A stretch of DNA of 64,000 nt, taken from NCBI GenBank assembly GCA_965644295.1, contig CBFFRP010000376.1, forward strand, positions 1 through 64,000. The letters run 5' to 3'. Source of the DNA: Paraphysomonas bandaiensis. Its lineage: Eukaryota; Chrysophyceae. Shown here piece after piece: positions 30,876 to 43,963 of this stretch (the stretch's first letter is position 1; the number at the start of each line of letters is the position of its first letter). A model generated the notes under the pieces. It ran no database searches and was not told the DNA's origin. It saw only the letters and a program-made list of their open reading frames with translations. A program made the translations under genes and the position numbers.

Positions 30876-33112
30876 TGTGGTAGTTGTGTTTTTAGTCGTT
30901 TGTTGTCGTGCGAGGTAGAGTCGCATCGTATGTTATAGCACTATTTGAGTAACTAATTATTACAGGTATATAACTGTTGCACACTATAATAAGAAGTGAT
31001 TGCAAGCTATAATAAAATGCTTGTGAATATATGTAGTATCACTGCCTGCGCACATCCTAAGTTCATTCGAAGTTACATTGCTATATTCTTCAAAGTTACG
31101 TACTTTCTTTATATAGCTTATACGCTAATATAAATAAGAATTGTGTCAGCTATCTCACGAAGGGAGCCAAAACTTCTTACGACTATTTATTTCAATCGAA
31201 TAAGTTGCGCTTGTAAGATAATTAATATTGAATGAATGTGGTGATAGTAACTATTCGATTAGGGTTAGGGTTAGGGTCATGATTACATATAATTAGAACA
31301 AAATTTGAAACACGCAAATAACAACAGACTAAAAGCATAATATATTACTACTATGATACGCCAGAGGGCTAGAGATCAAGAAGGTAAAGTTTAATTCATT
31401 GATACTGTTCAAAACATACCACATCTCAAATTATTGATATTGGGATCTATTATTCAATCAATATGTCGGTGTGATCGTGAAACCTGGTAGAAAGTGATTT
31501 CACCAAGGTTTCATATATATTGAAAAGTTTCATATAAGTACTTCATTGAAGTCTATGGTAATATGTTAATTATAATTTAGTTGTTGTATAATATTATTAA
31601 TTACATATATATTATATTTAAAACATTTTACTAAAAATTTGTTATATTTTATATTTTGTTACTTTTCATATAAATCTACTGTAATATTATTATAATACTT
31701 ATAATAGATGGGTAGATATAGATGCATTGATTCTGCATCTATTATTACTAGCGAATGTGCCAGAAGTTCTGTTGATTATCGATTGTAAGTATTTTTAATT
31801 AGCCAACAGAACTTTGCAGATTTTTATTTTATACAGAGATACATACAGTAGCACTATAGTACGCATATATATATATCATGTATAGTGTAACCGTTAAATT
31901 CTCACTTTTTTGGCCTGTAACTAATATAAAACTTATTAAATGTCTTTAAAAAACATGTTCTCTTTACACCTACTGCAGTATTTATTGCAAGAAGCATCAA
32001 AAACTCAACATAAATTGACATTTTCAAATTTCACCAGGTTTCGACCGCATCACCAGGTTTGGTCATCACATCGACTAGTAGTCAAAATGGTTGAATATTA
32101 CCTAGTCACACCAAAATTGGTGTAAAAACCTAGTCAAGTAGTTGAAAACCCTAGTCACATTATATAATTCTTATTTTCAGTTTACAATGACTAGGTTGAT
32201 CAGATGACCATGTGTTTTAGGGTAGTCACCTACTAGAGTTAAAAATAAACATTTTCACTCAAACATATGGGAGCATACTCTAGCCATCAACTAATGAAAA
32301 TGCAATAACTGCAGCCATACATCACATTTCATCTTCGCAATCAAACGAGAATTTGGCAGTTTTTCGTGATCAATTCCGGTGAAGTTCGACAGCCTCCTTC
32401 TTTTCATGGGCATCGAACCCAACAATCATAGGGTGGGGAAGAATGTTTTTTTGTACACTTTTGTTAAATTTTGTATAGATGATGAGTGTAAATGTTAATT
32501 ATAAAGGAGAGACGTATATAGTTGTAGCCTGTTGATGTTTATCGCCAGTAGCTATCCTATATCCTGTATAATATTAATGTAGAATATACGAAACTACTAC
32601 AACATGAATAGGAATCAAATATGCAAATACACTGAAAATAAGGTAACTGTTAAAGATATGACTTCTAGAGAAAAAATTGGTGTAGGTGTTTGATTTATTG
32701 CTACAATTACATTGCTACAGCACAACAACATTACTTTCTCTCCTAATATATAATTCAGCAATACAGAGTGTCTTACAACGCCCAAGTTAAGTCACCTATT
32801 AATAGTGAAATAGGGACTACTCCCCCTCCCCCCGTTTTTGTCAACAACTTGTATTGGTATTATTTGATATAGCAATATGATGTTGATATGGATTTGTATA
32901 TTTGTTATTTGTATAGTCGAGGACTGTTTGGCTGTTAAGGTTGAGAGGGATATATATAGCTTGAATGAGTAACAATTCGGCATATATCATAAGTAGATAC
33001 TATACGAAACTATATACGCACTAGTAATCACTAAACACGAAACCTATTTCGAATCATATTATACAATTATTATATTCTATATGTGTCCTCTATATTGTAA
33101 CAACTAATTCGA
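30876..33112. other. long gene-free AT-rich region with telomere-like repeat
   Basis: No exon is supported in 2.2 kb. TTAGGGTTAGGGTTAGGG occupies 31259-31276. The word TTTTCAGTTTACAATGACTA near 32173 repeats one at about 13276. CACCAGGTTT occurs twice at 32033-32060. Otherwise nothing was recognised. Confidence 0.6.
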
Positions 33113-34453
33113 TCAATAAACCATCGTACTATTATGAGCAACTTCACTGACTATTTCCGGCACTAGTTTTTGATTACCTTCAGAATAGCACAACATAGCT
33201 ACACCAATGAACGCTACGAAAGTTCCAAGAATACCTCGAGATGACGTTGCTTCATTTTTCATGTACCAGACTATAGGAAGCGAGTATATGGGTCCTAACG
33301 ATGTAAGCGTTAGACAAAGACCAACGTTCATTTGAAACAACGCGTAGTTAGACATCGCAGGACAGAGAAAAGTCACAAAAAATACTCCGAGAGAAATCGT
33401 ACCCCATGTGTATGTGCTCATCTTTCCAAATGGCATATCGTACCAGGAATCTGTGCTAGTAGATCCCCCATCTGATTCGTTGCTATCTGCGCCGCCACAC
33501 TCGTCGTGACCGCCACAACCGTCCAGGCTTTCAAATTTCAGTTCTCCAGTGCTTTTCTCCCCAACAGTTGCCGGGGCTATCCCCAGCCATGGACACAATG
33601 CACAGGCGGTTAGGTGCACAGCATCCGATTGGTGGGACCCTTTCTCTTTACATATACATGTCGTCGTAGAGACATGAAAACATCTTCCAGCAGTAGCAAC
33701 AACTCCCATGGCTACTGCCGCAGAGCCAAACCGGATTAAGTTTATTTCCCAGGTTGTATACGTTACACCGTATTGTTTAGTAAGAATTGACCCGTAAGCA
33801 TCTAGGAATACATTGAGAGCAGAATAAAGGTATCCTATCGTTGCGTTATTGGATTTTGCTCCAAGAATAATAGACTTCATGTTAGAAGAAAGACTTTCCT
33901 CTTCCAACGAAATCATTTCTATACTTCCAAAATCTGAGGTGTTGAACAAAATTTCTTCTTCTTGGTTATCACTATCAGATTCACTATCACTTCCCCTATC
34001 TTTTCCCTCATCATTAGCGATGTCGTCGATTTCTTCAAACGATACCACAAGAACTCCAATACCAGTCAGTACCATACCACACACTGACAGAGCAGTTAGC
34101 TCTTCCTGTAATATAATTGCACCTAAAATCGCAGCAAGAAACGGTTTCAATGAGTCAACTATGATAACGCGTCTAGCACCAAGGAGCTGCAACGCTCGTA
34201 GCCAAGTATTATCACCGATAACTATCCCCAGTAATGAAGAGAGCATGAGCATATATGCACTATACGTGCCGAACAATGACCATTCGATTCTTCCCAATAC
34301 ACATACAGTAATAATGAACATTAAACTGGCTAGAGAACACTTGAACAAGTTAAGAGAGAAGGCGGTGCCCTTCCAGTGCTTATCCCAAATCACAAACCCC
34401 ACAGTCATCATAAGTGGCGACCCCAAGGCCGCGAACACCCCACGAATGAACAT
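33113..34453 (-). CDS. EamA/DMT-superfamily transporter, ~10 membrane segments
   Basis: This single exon encodes 446 residues. Two homologous halves of about five membrane helices each are separated by a long acidic cytoplasmic loop (residues ~145-205). The first half has WDKHWKGTAFSLNLFKCSLA and LLGIVIGDNTWLRAL, followed by VDSLKPFLAAILGAIILQEEL, which is the typical EamA end-of-repeat pattern. The second half ends NVGLCLTLTSLGPIYSLPIV and GTFVAFIGVAMLCYSEG. Relatives move nucleotide sugars, amino acids, thiamine or other metabolites, and the substrate cannot be told here. A second loop carries a Cys-rich stretch (STTTCICKEKG, ACALCPW). A (CATA)n tract starts about 100 nt upstream of the start codon. 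Confidence 0.85.
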   Translation of the reverse strand: MFIRGVFAALGSPLMMTVGFVIWDKHWKGTAFSLNLFKCSLASLMFIITVCVLGRIEWSLFGTYSAYMLMLSSLLGIVIGDNTWLRALQLLGARRVIIVDSLKPFLAAILGAIILQEELTALSVCGMVLTGIGVLVVSFEEIDDIANDEGKDRGSDSESDSDNQEEEILFNTSDFGSIEMISLEEESLSSNMKSIILGAKSNNATIGYLYSALNVFLDAYGSILTKQYGVTYTTWEINLIRFGSAAVAMGVVATAGRCFHVSTTTCICKEKGSHQSDAVHLTACALCPWLGIAPATVGEKSTGELKFESLDGCGGHDECGGADSNESDGGSTSTDSWYDMPFGKMSTYTWGTISLGVFFVTFLCPAMSNYALFQMNVGLCLTLTSLGPIYSLPIVWYMKNEATSSRGILGTFVAFIGVAMLCYSEGNQKLVPEIVSEVAHNSTMVY

Positions 34454-34552
34454 TATAGAGGGGTGGTAAAGGGCGTGATATTTAACACTTATGCATGCGG
34501 ATGGCTTCCCTGTCCTGCCACACCATGAGATGCGGATAGGCGCATAGAGCAG

Positions 34553-34950
34553 TATACCTACCTACCTGCATACATACGTACATACCTACATACCTACCTA
34601 CCTGCATACCTACATACATACATACATACATACATACATACATACATACATACATACATACATACATACATACATACATTCATACATACATACATACATA
34701 CATACATACATACATACATACATACATACATACATACATACATACATACATACATACATACATACATACATACATACATACATACATACATACATACATA
34801 CATACATTCATACATACATACATACATACATACATACATACATACATACATACATACATACATACATACATACATACATACATACATACATACATACATA
34901 CATACATACCTACCTACATACATACATACATACATACATACATACATACA

Positions 34951-34982
<32 letters not shown>
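34553..34982. repeat. (CATA)n microsatellite
   Basis: About 400 nt are almost pure CATA repeats, with interruptions such as CATTCATA and CCTACCTA, mostly at 34611-34980. Long MYVCMYVC-type open frames here are artefacts. The tract lies between the transporter gene (start at 34453) and the channel gene (start at 35137), so it occupies their shared upstream region. Confidence 0.98.
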
Positions 34983-35136
34983 CAGCAGATACAGAGCTAG
35001 ATAACGCCCGCTATGCAGTTACAGCCGATATATGCGTCAGCTGTGTATGCATATGAATGTTTGATGTAAGTAGCATACTGTTACAGTAATGAACTATCCA
35101 CACAACACACATACATAATATATATAAGACTGCCTT

Positions 35137-38100
35137 ATGAGTGTGATGTCTGTGATGAAGAAGAAGTCCGGTCGCTCTCATGAGTGCGGAAGATTCTATA
35201 AAACAATCTTCGAAACAAATAAAAAGAGGAATGTGATCGCTGTTTTCGCTGTTAGTTCTGAGAAGAATGAAGTGTTATCTGTTGATTCAGGCGGAGGGGT
35301 GCATAGACTGAATGTGGATAACAATCTATCGGATTACTTGGACCTCATTCAGGATGATTCACTTGAAGTGGCCTGTGCTGCGTTTGATACCGCTAACAAT
35401 AAAGTATACTTGGGTATGCAGAGTGGGGCGGTATGGACGAGTGATTTCGTTATTTCAGAGGGACTACCATATACTCACCAGCGCCGAGTCACGTCATTGG
35501 TTGTTTCCTCCTCATTTCTGTTTTCGGCTGGTATGGACTCCATCATTAAGATGTTTAGTATTGAGAGTGTTGATGTGGTTGCGTCAATCAAAGGATATGA
35601 AGATATATCCGCGATGCATATTTTGCCAGTTGCACATAACTTACACGTTCTCCTCTCTGACACAGTTGGTTCCGTGTCTGTGTGGAGTCCTAATTCTAAA
35701 ACCTCTGTGGCATCTGTACAACATTGCTGCAATCTTCACGAGCCTATTCTTGGAATATGTAGCATTCATTTATTTGAGAAGATCTGTCCCGTGTTTACCA
35801 CCGCGAATTCTGTACGTGTGTGGTCAATAACTGAACGTTCAGCTGTCACGGAAATGTTAAGCATTTTGAAGGACTCAACTTATTCTCTTGTTCGTTCCCT
35901 AAAATCTCCCCCGAATACTAAGTTCACCTCCTGTGTTGATATGAGTTGTGTAGCACCAGCTTTGTTGACTGGGTGCTCAGATGGGTGTTTATATCAGTGG
36001 GATCCTCTTAGTGGACTTCAAATGCGCAAATTCGAAGTGTCAACAGGCTCTAATATATTTTTGAGGTATATGCTACCCAAGAACTTGATTGTATCCTGTG
36101 ACATGTTGAACACCGTGAGTGTTATTAACCCTTTTAGCTCTCCACTGGTAGATTATGTGACTTATGATGCTCGCCCAGAAATCACCTGTGCTGCAGTATG
36201 TGATATACAGGGGATGGTATTGATCTCCGGTGATAGAAAAGGAATGCTACGCATACGTACAGGAATTAGCGCAAGTACCGAATCTGAAAAGCAGTTTCTG
36301 GCGAAGGAAATGTCTGCTGTAATCATTGTACCGTTAGAATGTACGAGTGAAGTTCTTATTGTTATGGGATACGTTGGAGGTTTCCTTCGGTCTTGCGTCG
36401 TGCCAGATGACCTAAATTTGGACAAGGCAGTTGAAGGAAAGCACACTGGTTGTAAAGGTAGAATTACTGTTTTACGATACCTGGGTCGTGATAGCATTGC
36501 TACTGCTAGTGAAGGCGAAGATGTGATCATATGGAAATTTTCCCCCATGAAGTTGACAGAAATTTGTAGAATTCCGGATTCTGTGGGTGTCACGTGCATG
36601 TGTTGTGCTCCTCAGGGACTGTTGGTGTGCGGTACTAACGATGGAAGAATCGTATTGTGGGATTGCGAATCGAATACTTGTGTTGGTATGAAGTATAATG
36701 CTCACACGAATGGTGGTGTGTTCAGTGTTGGGGTTCTGTATGATTCTGATAGAATTACTCAATATATACTCAGCTCTGAGCGTGATACATCAAGCGTCAA
36801 GCTCTGGAAACATCAAGCATCTGAACTCATACTTGAAGGAAAGGAAGATCACTCTCCATGTACGAACATTACGTTTTGGCCTTATGGGGAGTCGAGATTA
36901 ATGTTTGTTAAGGCTGCGGACGGAGTGCTTATCGCGAAGTATGTTCGCGGATCGGGTGACCATGTACTGCGGTACTTCACACCCAAGGCCAGTGTCGCGA
37001 GTACACTCCTTGCCGTCAGTGGGATGAATAGCCCTCTAGTTTTGACTATCAGTGAGGACAGAGCCATATGTGTATGGAATAATGATTTGCATGATGAACA
37101 GTCCAAGCATAGTAGCATGATGAGTGAGTTCTATAAATGTGTTACTAGTAGCTTATTAGACTGCTCTACGTTCTACAGTGTTATTCGCAAACATTCATCG
37201 TTTCCAGGTTGCTTGATTGTCCCAGATGCTACGCATGACAGTCAAACTGTTTTCGCACAGGCGTTGTTACACCGCCGGTTTAATATTATGCGTTCGTATT
37301 TGTCACGAATTCCAGTCGCTGTGGCGCAGCTTTTCACTCATAAGAAAAAGGTTCAATCCTTGTTATCGATAGCACTTAGTATAGATGATTCGGACGCAGT
37401 GGAGTGTATTCTGGAAGCGTGGAGAGTTCTTTTGACGGCGTCACCTGAAAATCTAGAGAGTTCTGCATGGCATGTAGGGGAGTTATTCCGAGACCTCAAG
37501 CTCCTTAGTCGAAAACGACCAGCGAAGTTTGTGGACTTTATAGCACAGCTCAGTATTCCAAAAGGTCACCCAATAAATACTGATGGGACTCAAACTCGAC
37601 GAATTAAGGAAGATGAACTTTGGATGCGAGGGTCGTCTGAGCGTGTAATTCCTGGGTTATGGCTTTACGTGAAGAAACAGGCCTATCCAGACCTTGTGTC
37701 CAGGGAATATGGATTCGAAGAAGAAAAAGAACTACAAAAAATAGAAATGCCTCATTTATTTGAGGAAATGCAGGAACCACTAACAAAAGGAATCGTAAAC
37801 ACCATGCGTAAGCCTCATCCTTCTGTTGGCGAGAGTTCTATTGATTACAAGTATGCGATTGCGAATGGAGATGATGCCGAAGCTGATGCGGTTAACGGGC
37901 CGTTTTGCTCCACGCTTGACGTGAGTGGGACACGTGTAGAATCATACGTCCATCCCATTCCATATGCAGCTGCTGGGGTTGAGTTTTTAAAAATTTGTCA
38001 ACGATGCGCTTTACTATCCGGAAATTACTCTCTTATGTCATCTCCTGCTGTTGCAACAGTTATCGACTTCAAGTGGAACTCCTATTTCGGGGACAAATAT

Positions 38101-39436
38101 CGAGGGGCTGTGGTGCACTATATATGCCTGTTGTTGCTGTACACAGTGTACTGTGTTTATTTTGATGCTGTTATGGAAACACCTCTTAAAACTGGTTTAC
38201 CAATGTTGGGCTGGATTGTAACATTGTTCTTGATATTTAACTATTTCGTGTTACTGGTCCAGTTGCTGCTCCGTTTAGGGATGAGTAACTCCTATTTGTG
38301 CATTACAGACCCCTGGCTTTACAATGGTGTTGCCGCTTATTCTTTAGCCATATGTGGATTATCTATGAACATTAGTAAAGGTGAGGAGCACTCATCTTCG
38401 TCATTTCACTCAAGATGTGTCCTCTGTGTAAGCACCGTTCTACTATATGCACAGTTTCTGTGGTTTCTAATGTAAGTATTGTATTTAGCTATTGACGTAC
38501 TTTTAATTATATGGCAGGCCGCTTAAACATTTGGGACCTATCATTCATCGAATTTTTCTGACATTACGTGTTACTAGATATCACTTTTTCCTTATTGCAG
38601 TCGGGATATGTTCGTTTGCCGTAGCTTTCAACCTGATGCATCATCGCCAATCTGATGAAGTTACATACGATTCACTCTATGGCTCTTTCCTGCAGACATT
38701 GATATATATGTTTGGTGGATTTTCAAGTGAATTTGGCGAGTTTGCAGATAACACACTTTTTATGAGTGTTTTCTTTGTTGCCTTTGTAGTTACAATGATA
38801 TGGGTTTCAGCGTTGATGCTTCTTGCTGCCACGGTTGAAGAATATGGTAAAACTCAGGTTAGAGCTGAAAATGAGCACCGCATGACTCAAGCTCGAATTA
38901 TCATATCGGCGTCGATGTTAATGAATAATGCGACAGAAAAGTTGTTCTTTCATAATCCTAAATGGCTACATATACTCGCACCAGTCGGGCATATGGAGTC
39001 TGTTCTGAAATGTGATTCGGCGGACTTTGCGATTGATGACAGTACATTGGAAGTATCGAATGCTTGTACATGCACTCTAACGGAAATAAATCGTCTAAAA
39101 GACATGATATATCAGTTACACGATCGTATTGATGTAGTAACACGCCGTGGAATTGACGAAGCATCGTTGGTGAAGAGCTTAAGTGACACTCTACGACGAT
39201 TAATGGAAGAAAATGCTGAACAATCAAAAAGTAGAGTCCAAAAGTCTGAGGATGTTAAGGAACAAGTAATCGCGCCAGTGGAGCCGTTAAAAGTGGATAA
39301 GATTGAAGTCAGCTCACAGAAACCTGAAAAGCGACTGGATCGACCACGCCCGGCCTGTTCTCCGGAGTCGAGTACTCGTGTGAGAAGTATAAAAGCTTCG
39401 AAAAAAAATTATAGTTTGAAGATTCTGAACAAGTGA
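35137..39436 (+). CDS. WD40-repeat protein fused to a TRP-like six-helix ion channel
   Basis: Two exons (35137-38471 and 38518-39436; 46-nt intron with GTAAGT donor) give 1,417 residues. The first ~690 residues contain at least eight WD40-type blades (VSVWSPNS, VRVWSITE, LYQWDPLSG, VIIWKFSP, IVLWDCESN, VKLWKHQAS, ICVWNNDL). A helical linker follows. A membrane module spans residues ~985-1220: GAVVHYICLLLLYTVYCVYF, GWIVTLFLIFNYFVLLVQLL, further helices and a TRP-like S4-S5 segment (QFLWFLMPLKHLGPIIHRIF) that spans the exon join. A pore loop reads FLQTLIYMFGGFSSEFGEF, and a last helix continues to AATVEEYGKT. The C-terminus is a coiled coil and basic tail. The pore resembles TRP/polycystin cation channels. 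The WD40 fusion is unusual. Selectivity is not predictable. Confidence 0.85.
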
Positions 39437-39972
39437 CAACTTGTATGGTAACTTTGAATTATGCGCACAGTGTAAAATATTTGGCGATAGCAGTTGTAGT
39501 AAGCACATTATTGACGAGCAGGTAGAGAATTTCTATTTTAACAATAGGAATGCTATTTGCTTTCGTACTTTTTTCATTGTTGGAATATACATTTGATTGA
39601 TGCAAGAATATAATTTAATAAGGCAATGTGTCTGAAATATCTGGAGTTTACCGTTGTATATTGTTGTAGCTCAGATGATTCATCTTGTAGAAGGCTATCG
39701 CTTTTAGGTCTGGAATAACTGTTTCATGAGCTCAACAATAGTATACAATGCAATATTGTATTTCATGGCAGTATAATAATTATATCCTTACCATCATTGA
39801 GTTATTAAGGTAAGTATTATAGCTAGATATATATCTAGTTGTCAGAAATTATGTTCAACAGCTTAACACCACTAAATTTAGCTCATAAGGTACCAAAATA
39901 TATGTTTAGTGTTAGGGTTAGTCATCGTCCAAAACTTCTAATTATCACAGTTATCACTTTACTAGATAGAAA
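39437..39972. other. intergenic
   Basis: Contains a 16-bp palindrome CTAGATATATATCTAG (39823-39838) and a single GTTAGGGTTAG telomere-like word near 39911. No gene is supported. Confidence 0.5.
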
Positions 39973-40158
39973 CGGTTAGAGATTTTATTGATTCACGTAT
40001 ATCCCTTAACACGTGAATACAACACATACATGTATACAATGAAATATCAAAAATACTGAATAATTACCAAACTATATATGATACGCGAATGTACAAGATA
40101 CGCACATGTGTGTGGTGCTAACGCTATGTTCAAACGTGTCTTGCTATTGTACTATTAG

Positions 40159-40502
40159 TGTTGAGTTCTGCAATATGATGTGATATATATTGTGCAATTG
40201 AAGTGAGTTAACTGTGTACAATAGGTAAAGTCAACTCATAGGTGTAACGGGCGATTATAGTTACAAAGGAATTAAATTCAGTTACTGAAGTGTGACTATA
40301 CAAGATATAGAACTGACTGATGAACATATGAGAAACAGGTGTTGCTGGGAACAGATATTTCAACATATGTTACACGAATATGTAGTGAAGTGTTCAGAAT
40401 AATAATCATAATTTCTTACTTGAAAGTGCGTTGTGTTCAACAGCAAGGTTACGGTTTCCGTGTAGAGCAAAGTTAACTTCAGTGAAATGTCCTATGTTAA
40501 CA
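40159..40502 (+). repeat. 5' LTR of nested copia element (344 bp)
   Basis: Starts TGTTGAGTTCTGCAATATG and ends ATGTTAACA. It matches 43767-43963 except for a block of about 150 bp missing there. Confidence 0.9.
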
Positions 40503-41241
40503 TGGTAGCGAGTGGTAGCTCTGATGAGGCGAAGGAGGACAGCAAGGTGCTGAAGTTTGACAAGTGAAACGACACGTGTGTTGTAACGATTTGGGAGGCA
40601 TGTGAACATGACGCAGATGTGTTGGAGGGTGCCAGAGGCGACTACCAGATTAGATGATGATGCCCAATAAGGAAGTTTTGTCCAATCATATGCTTCAAAC
40701 GCTTGTGGATAGGTTTAGGAGTGAGTTGGGAGTAGTACTCGAGAAGACTACAGCGAAATACCAGCTTGTAAATATTGGCCAATGATATGGTCGAAATAGA
40801 GATTGATAGGCTGAAATGTATTTTCTACTAAAACTGCCTTCTACTGAGCAGAGCAGTGCAGCTGTTCATAGTTAACGAGCAGAGAGTGCTGAACATACAC
40901 ATGAACAGAGACAGAGACGGAGTTCATCGGCGGAATGGTGCTAATATGAAGATGATGATGTCTCATCTGGAGGGGCATCAAAGTATGTGAATATGCCGTG
41001 AAGAATATTGTCTCAGGCGGAATGCTGCGAGCACTGGTGTGTGGATTGGAACTACTTAGAGTACCGAGAATTGTAGAGTTAAACACTGATAGAGAGGTAC
41101 TGGTTGGAGACTATGATGAGCATGGAGGAATGTCATGGGAGGCATTATATAATATTATGACGTTTTGAAGTTGCCTAATATATCGTCATCATGCCATCAT
41201 GTAATGGAGGAAGATGCCAAGGAGGGAAGTAAAGTTAGTGG

Positions 41242-43620
41242 ATGTTGCCTTATGAGTGTGTTCCTGGAGGAAAGATCCCTGAGTTATCCTGGTTGAGGAA
41301 ATGGGGGTGCAAGGCGTATGTATTAGTCCCGAAGGCCGATAGACGGAAAGACTGGGAGGAAAAGGCACAAACAGGATATTTTGTGGGTTTCCCAGATGAG
41401 CAGATGGGGTATCAAGTGTTGATAGGAGATACAATAGTCACGTCTGTTCATGTCCTGTTTGATGTATCAGTGCCCGAGAGATCGGCTGATTACTACCGAG
41501 AAATGGACTAAGCCACGGTGGCAGTGGTTCCTCAGGGAGGAGTGTTATCGACAAAACCCATGTGAAGATGGCGGCCAACTGTACAACAAGACCACGCGAA
41601 TATAGATTCGGAAAGAGGTCTAACTGTGGGATATAGATCCCTGATGTCAGGTGGTGAGGAGCAACTGGAAGTTAAGACTCCTATTCACATCATCGCGGAT
41701 GAGTGAAGACCTTGTGACAAGAGTATCTTCTAGTTCTGGATCTCGTGACGACGGGACCAGCGGACATTTATTACAGCAGTTGACTGGGACGGTTCCATCC
41801 CCTTCTGACTTCGTAAGTGCTCCGGGAGAGGAAGCTCCATCAGATCGCTCAACTAGGGGCAGGCGCACAAGGGCTCCGAGGGTGGTGACGAATGTTCTGG
41901 ATCTCGTGACGACGGGACCAGCGGACATTGTAGGTGGGAAGCACGTATTACCTTCGTGTGACGAAGTGGAGTGCAGCCTACTAGAGGAGGCAGATTCCAT
42001 CTGGTGCTCGTCAGCGGGACCTAAGGTGCCTCAGACATATTCCGAATCCTTGGAGTTGCCGGAACGGAAGCAATGGAGTTCAGCCGGGCTGAATGTGACG
42101 AACTGGAACGAAGGGAAGTAATGGAAGTTAAGCCCATACCTACCCCAGTGTCACTCCATTGACAGCAAGACAGGCTGAGCGTGACAGACTGGAACGAAGG
42201 GAAGTAATGGAAGTTAAGCCCATCATCCCTACCCCAGTGTCACTGCAATTTGAATCCTTGCTTTGAAACGCAACAAGGAGGGTGCGATTCAACGATAGAA
42301 AGCAAGACTTGTGGTACTTGGATGCGGAGACCATGAGGTTGGTAGAGCCAACAATTATACTCCAGTGGTAAAAGCGGTAACAGTAAGATTGCTATTAGCT
42401 ATCGCGTTTGTTATGAATATGGTGGTGCATCAACTCGACGTATCTAATGCATTCTTGTATATATGCAGATATAAAAGGAGATGTGTGTGTAAGTATGCAA
42501 CACCAGATTTCAAATTGCCACCAGGATATTGCTTTAAACTGAAGAAAAGTTTATATGGTCTTCGAAGCTCACCACAGTCATGATGATAATATGCTGAGAG
42601 CATGTCGAGATACGAATATTATTTTGGAAATTAAGCGACGAGTATGTGAAAGGTTTGATATTACAGATATGAATGAGAGTGGCCAGTTTTTGAACGTGAG
42701 AGTGACGAGAACTCCGAATTGTCTCAAACTTGACCAGACAGTGTTCATCAAAAAGATATTGGTGAAGTATGTGGATTTTCTGGGTGTCCAAGGGACAAGA
42801 CGCGGCTATACCCACTACCTAGTGATGTCAAAGTGGGAGTGGAACATGTGCATTCAGCTGAGGAGCAGAAGTTTGTTGATAATTTTCCCTATCGTCCACT
42901 CCTAGGAGCGTTACTCTATTTATCTATGAATACAAGGCCGGATATCTCATATGCAGTGGGAGTATGTTGTCACGATTCTCAACGAAAGTTAATATCACTG
43001 TATGTAAGCTCATGATGTATTTAATGCAGTATGTACGAGGTACTACAGATAAAGGCATTCATTATAGAGGGAGAGATTTTGATCTTCATATGTTCACTGA
43101 TGCTGACTGGGCAGGCGATCCGTTGACGAGGAGGTCGACTTCAGGATATAATATGTTTGGAGCTGGTGGACCACTATCGTGGGGTTCTAAACTTCAGTCT
43201 ATTGTAGCTACATCGACTATGAAAGCAGAGTATCAATGCTTATATAACGGATTACAGGAAATGATATGGTCTCGGGGGGTGACTAGAGAAGTAGGGTTGA
43301 AAATTGACGAGCCCACACTATTATTCCTGGATAGTCAAAGTGCTCAGGATATATCGGAAAATCCAGTGCAACATCAACGATCGAAACATCATATTGAGAT
43401 TAAGTATCATATGATTAGAGAGCATGTGGATCCCGAACAGTTTAATACAGTGAAATTAATTCATGTGAGCAGTCGACAACAGATTGCTAATATTTATACC
43501 AAGGATTTGTGTGGTCCAATATTCATTGAACAGAGGGAGCGAAATCTTGGGGAAAAATTTAAGACTACTGCACAAATTATCGCAGAAGTACCCAAGGTAA
43601 AGAGAGCTCGTCGTAAATAG
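41242..43620 (+). pseudogene. broken copia pol (integrase end, RT, RNase H)
   Basis: Fragments in different frames show copia Pol features. The integrase C-terminal region is at 41242-41511 (RKWGCKAYVLVPKADRRKDW, GYFVGFPDEQ). RT parts lie at about 42311-42580 (VVHQLDVSNAFLY, KKSLYGLRSSPQS) and 42600-42960. The RNase H end is at 42964-43620 (FTDADWAGDPLTRRSTSGYN, TMKAEYQCL). Frameshifts, deletions and stops separate them, and the YVDD motif is lost in the break near 42580. It cannot make a working polyprotein. Confidence 0.88.
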
Positions 43621-43766
43621 TTAGGTGTGAATGAATGGTGGGAGCTAGCTATATACTAGCGGAGTCATACGTCCACCAGTGTCCTATGAGGTTCGGTGGT
43701 TGCGTATCCAATAGCAATGTTCTTCACAAATTTTAGAATGGTTAACTACATCCAATTGAGTGGGAG

Positions 43767-43963
43767 TGTTGAGTTCTGCAATATGATGTGATATATGAGA
43801 TGTTGCTGAGGACAGATGTTTCAACATATGTTAGACGAATATGTAGTGAAGTGCTCAGAATAATAATTATAATTTCTTACTTGAAAGTGCATTGTGTTCA
43901 ACAGCAAGGTTACGGTTTACGTGTAGAGCAAAGTTAACTTCAGTGAAATGTCCAATGTTAACA
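43767..43963 (+). repeat. 3' LTR of nested copia element (197 bp, internally deleted)
   Basis: Shares both ends with the 344-bp 5' LTR, but jumps from GATGTGATATAT to GAGATGTTGCTGAGG. It lacks about 150 bp and carries several substitutions. Confidence 0.88.

Noticed and set aside
34482-34971. Long open frames of repeated Met-Tyr-Val-Cys (also 46953-47536)
   Set aside because: They are translations of a (CATA)n microsatellite, open in several frames at once; not genes.
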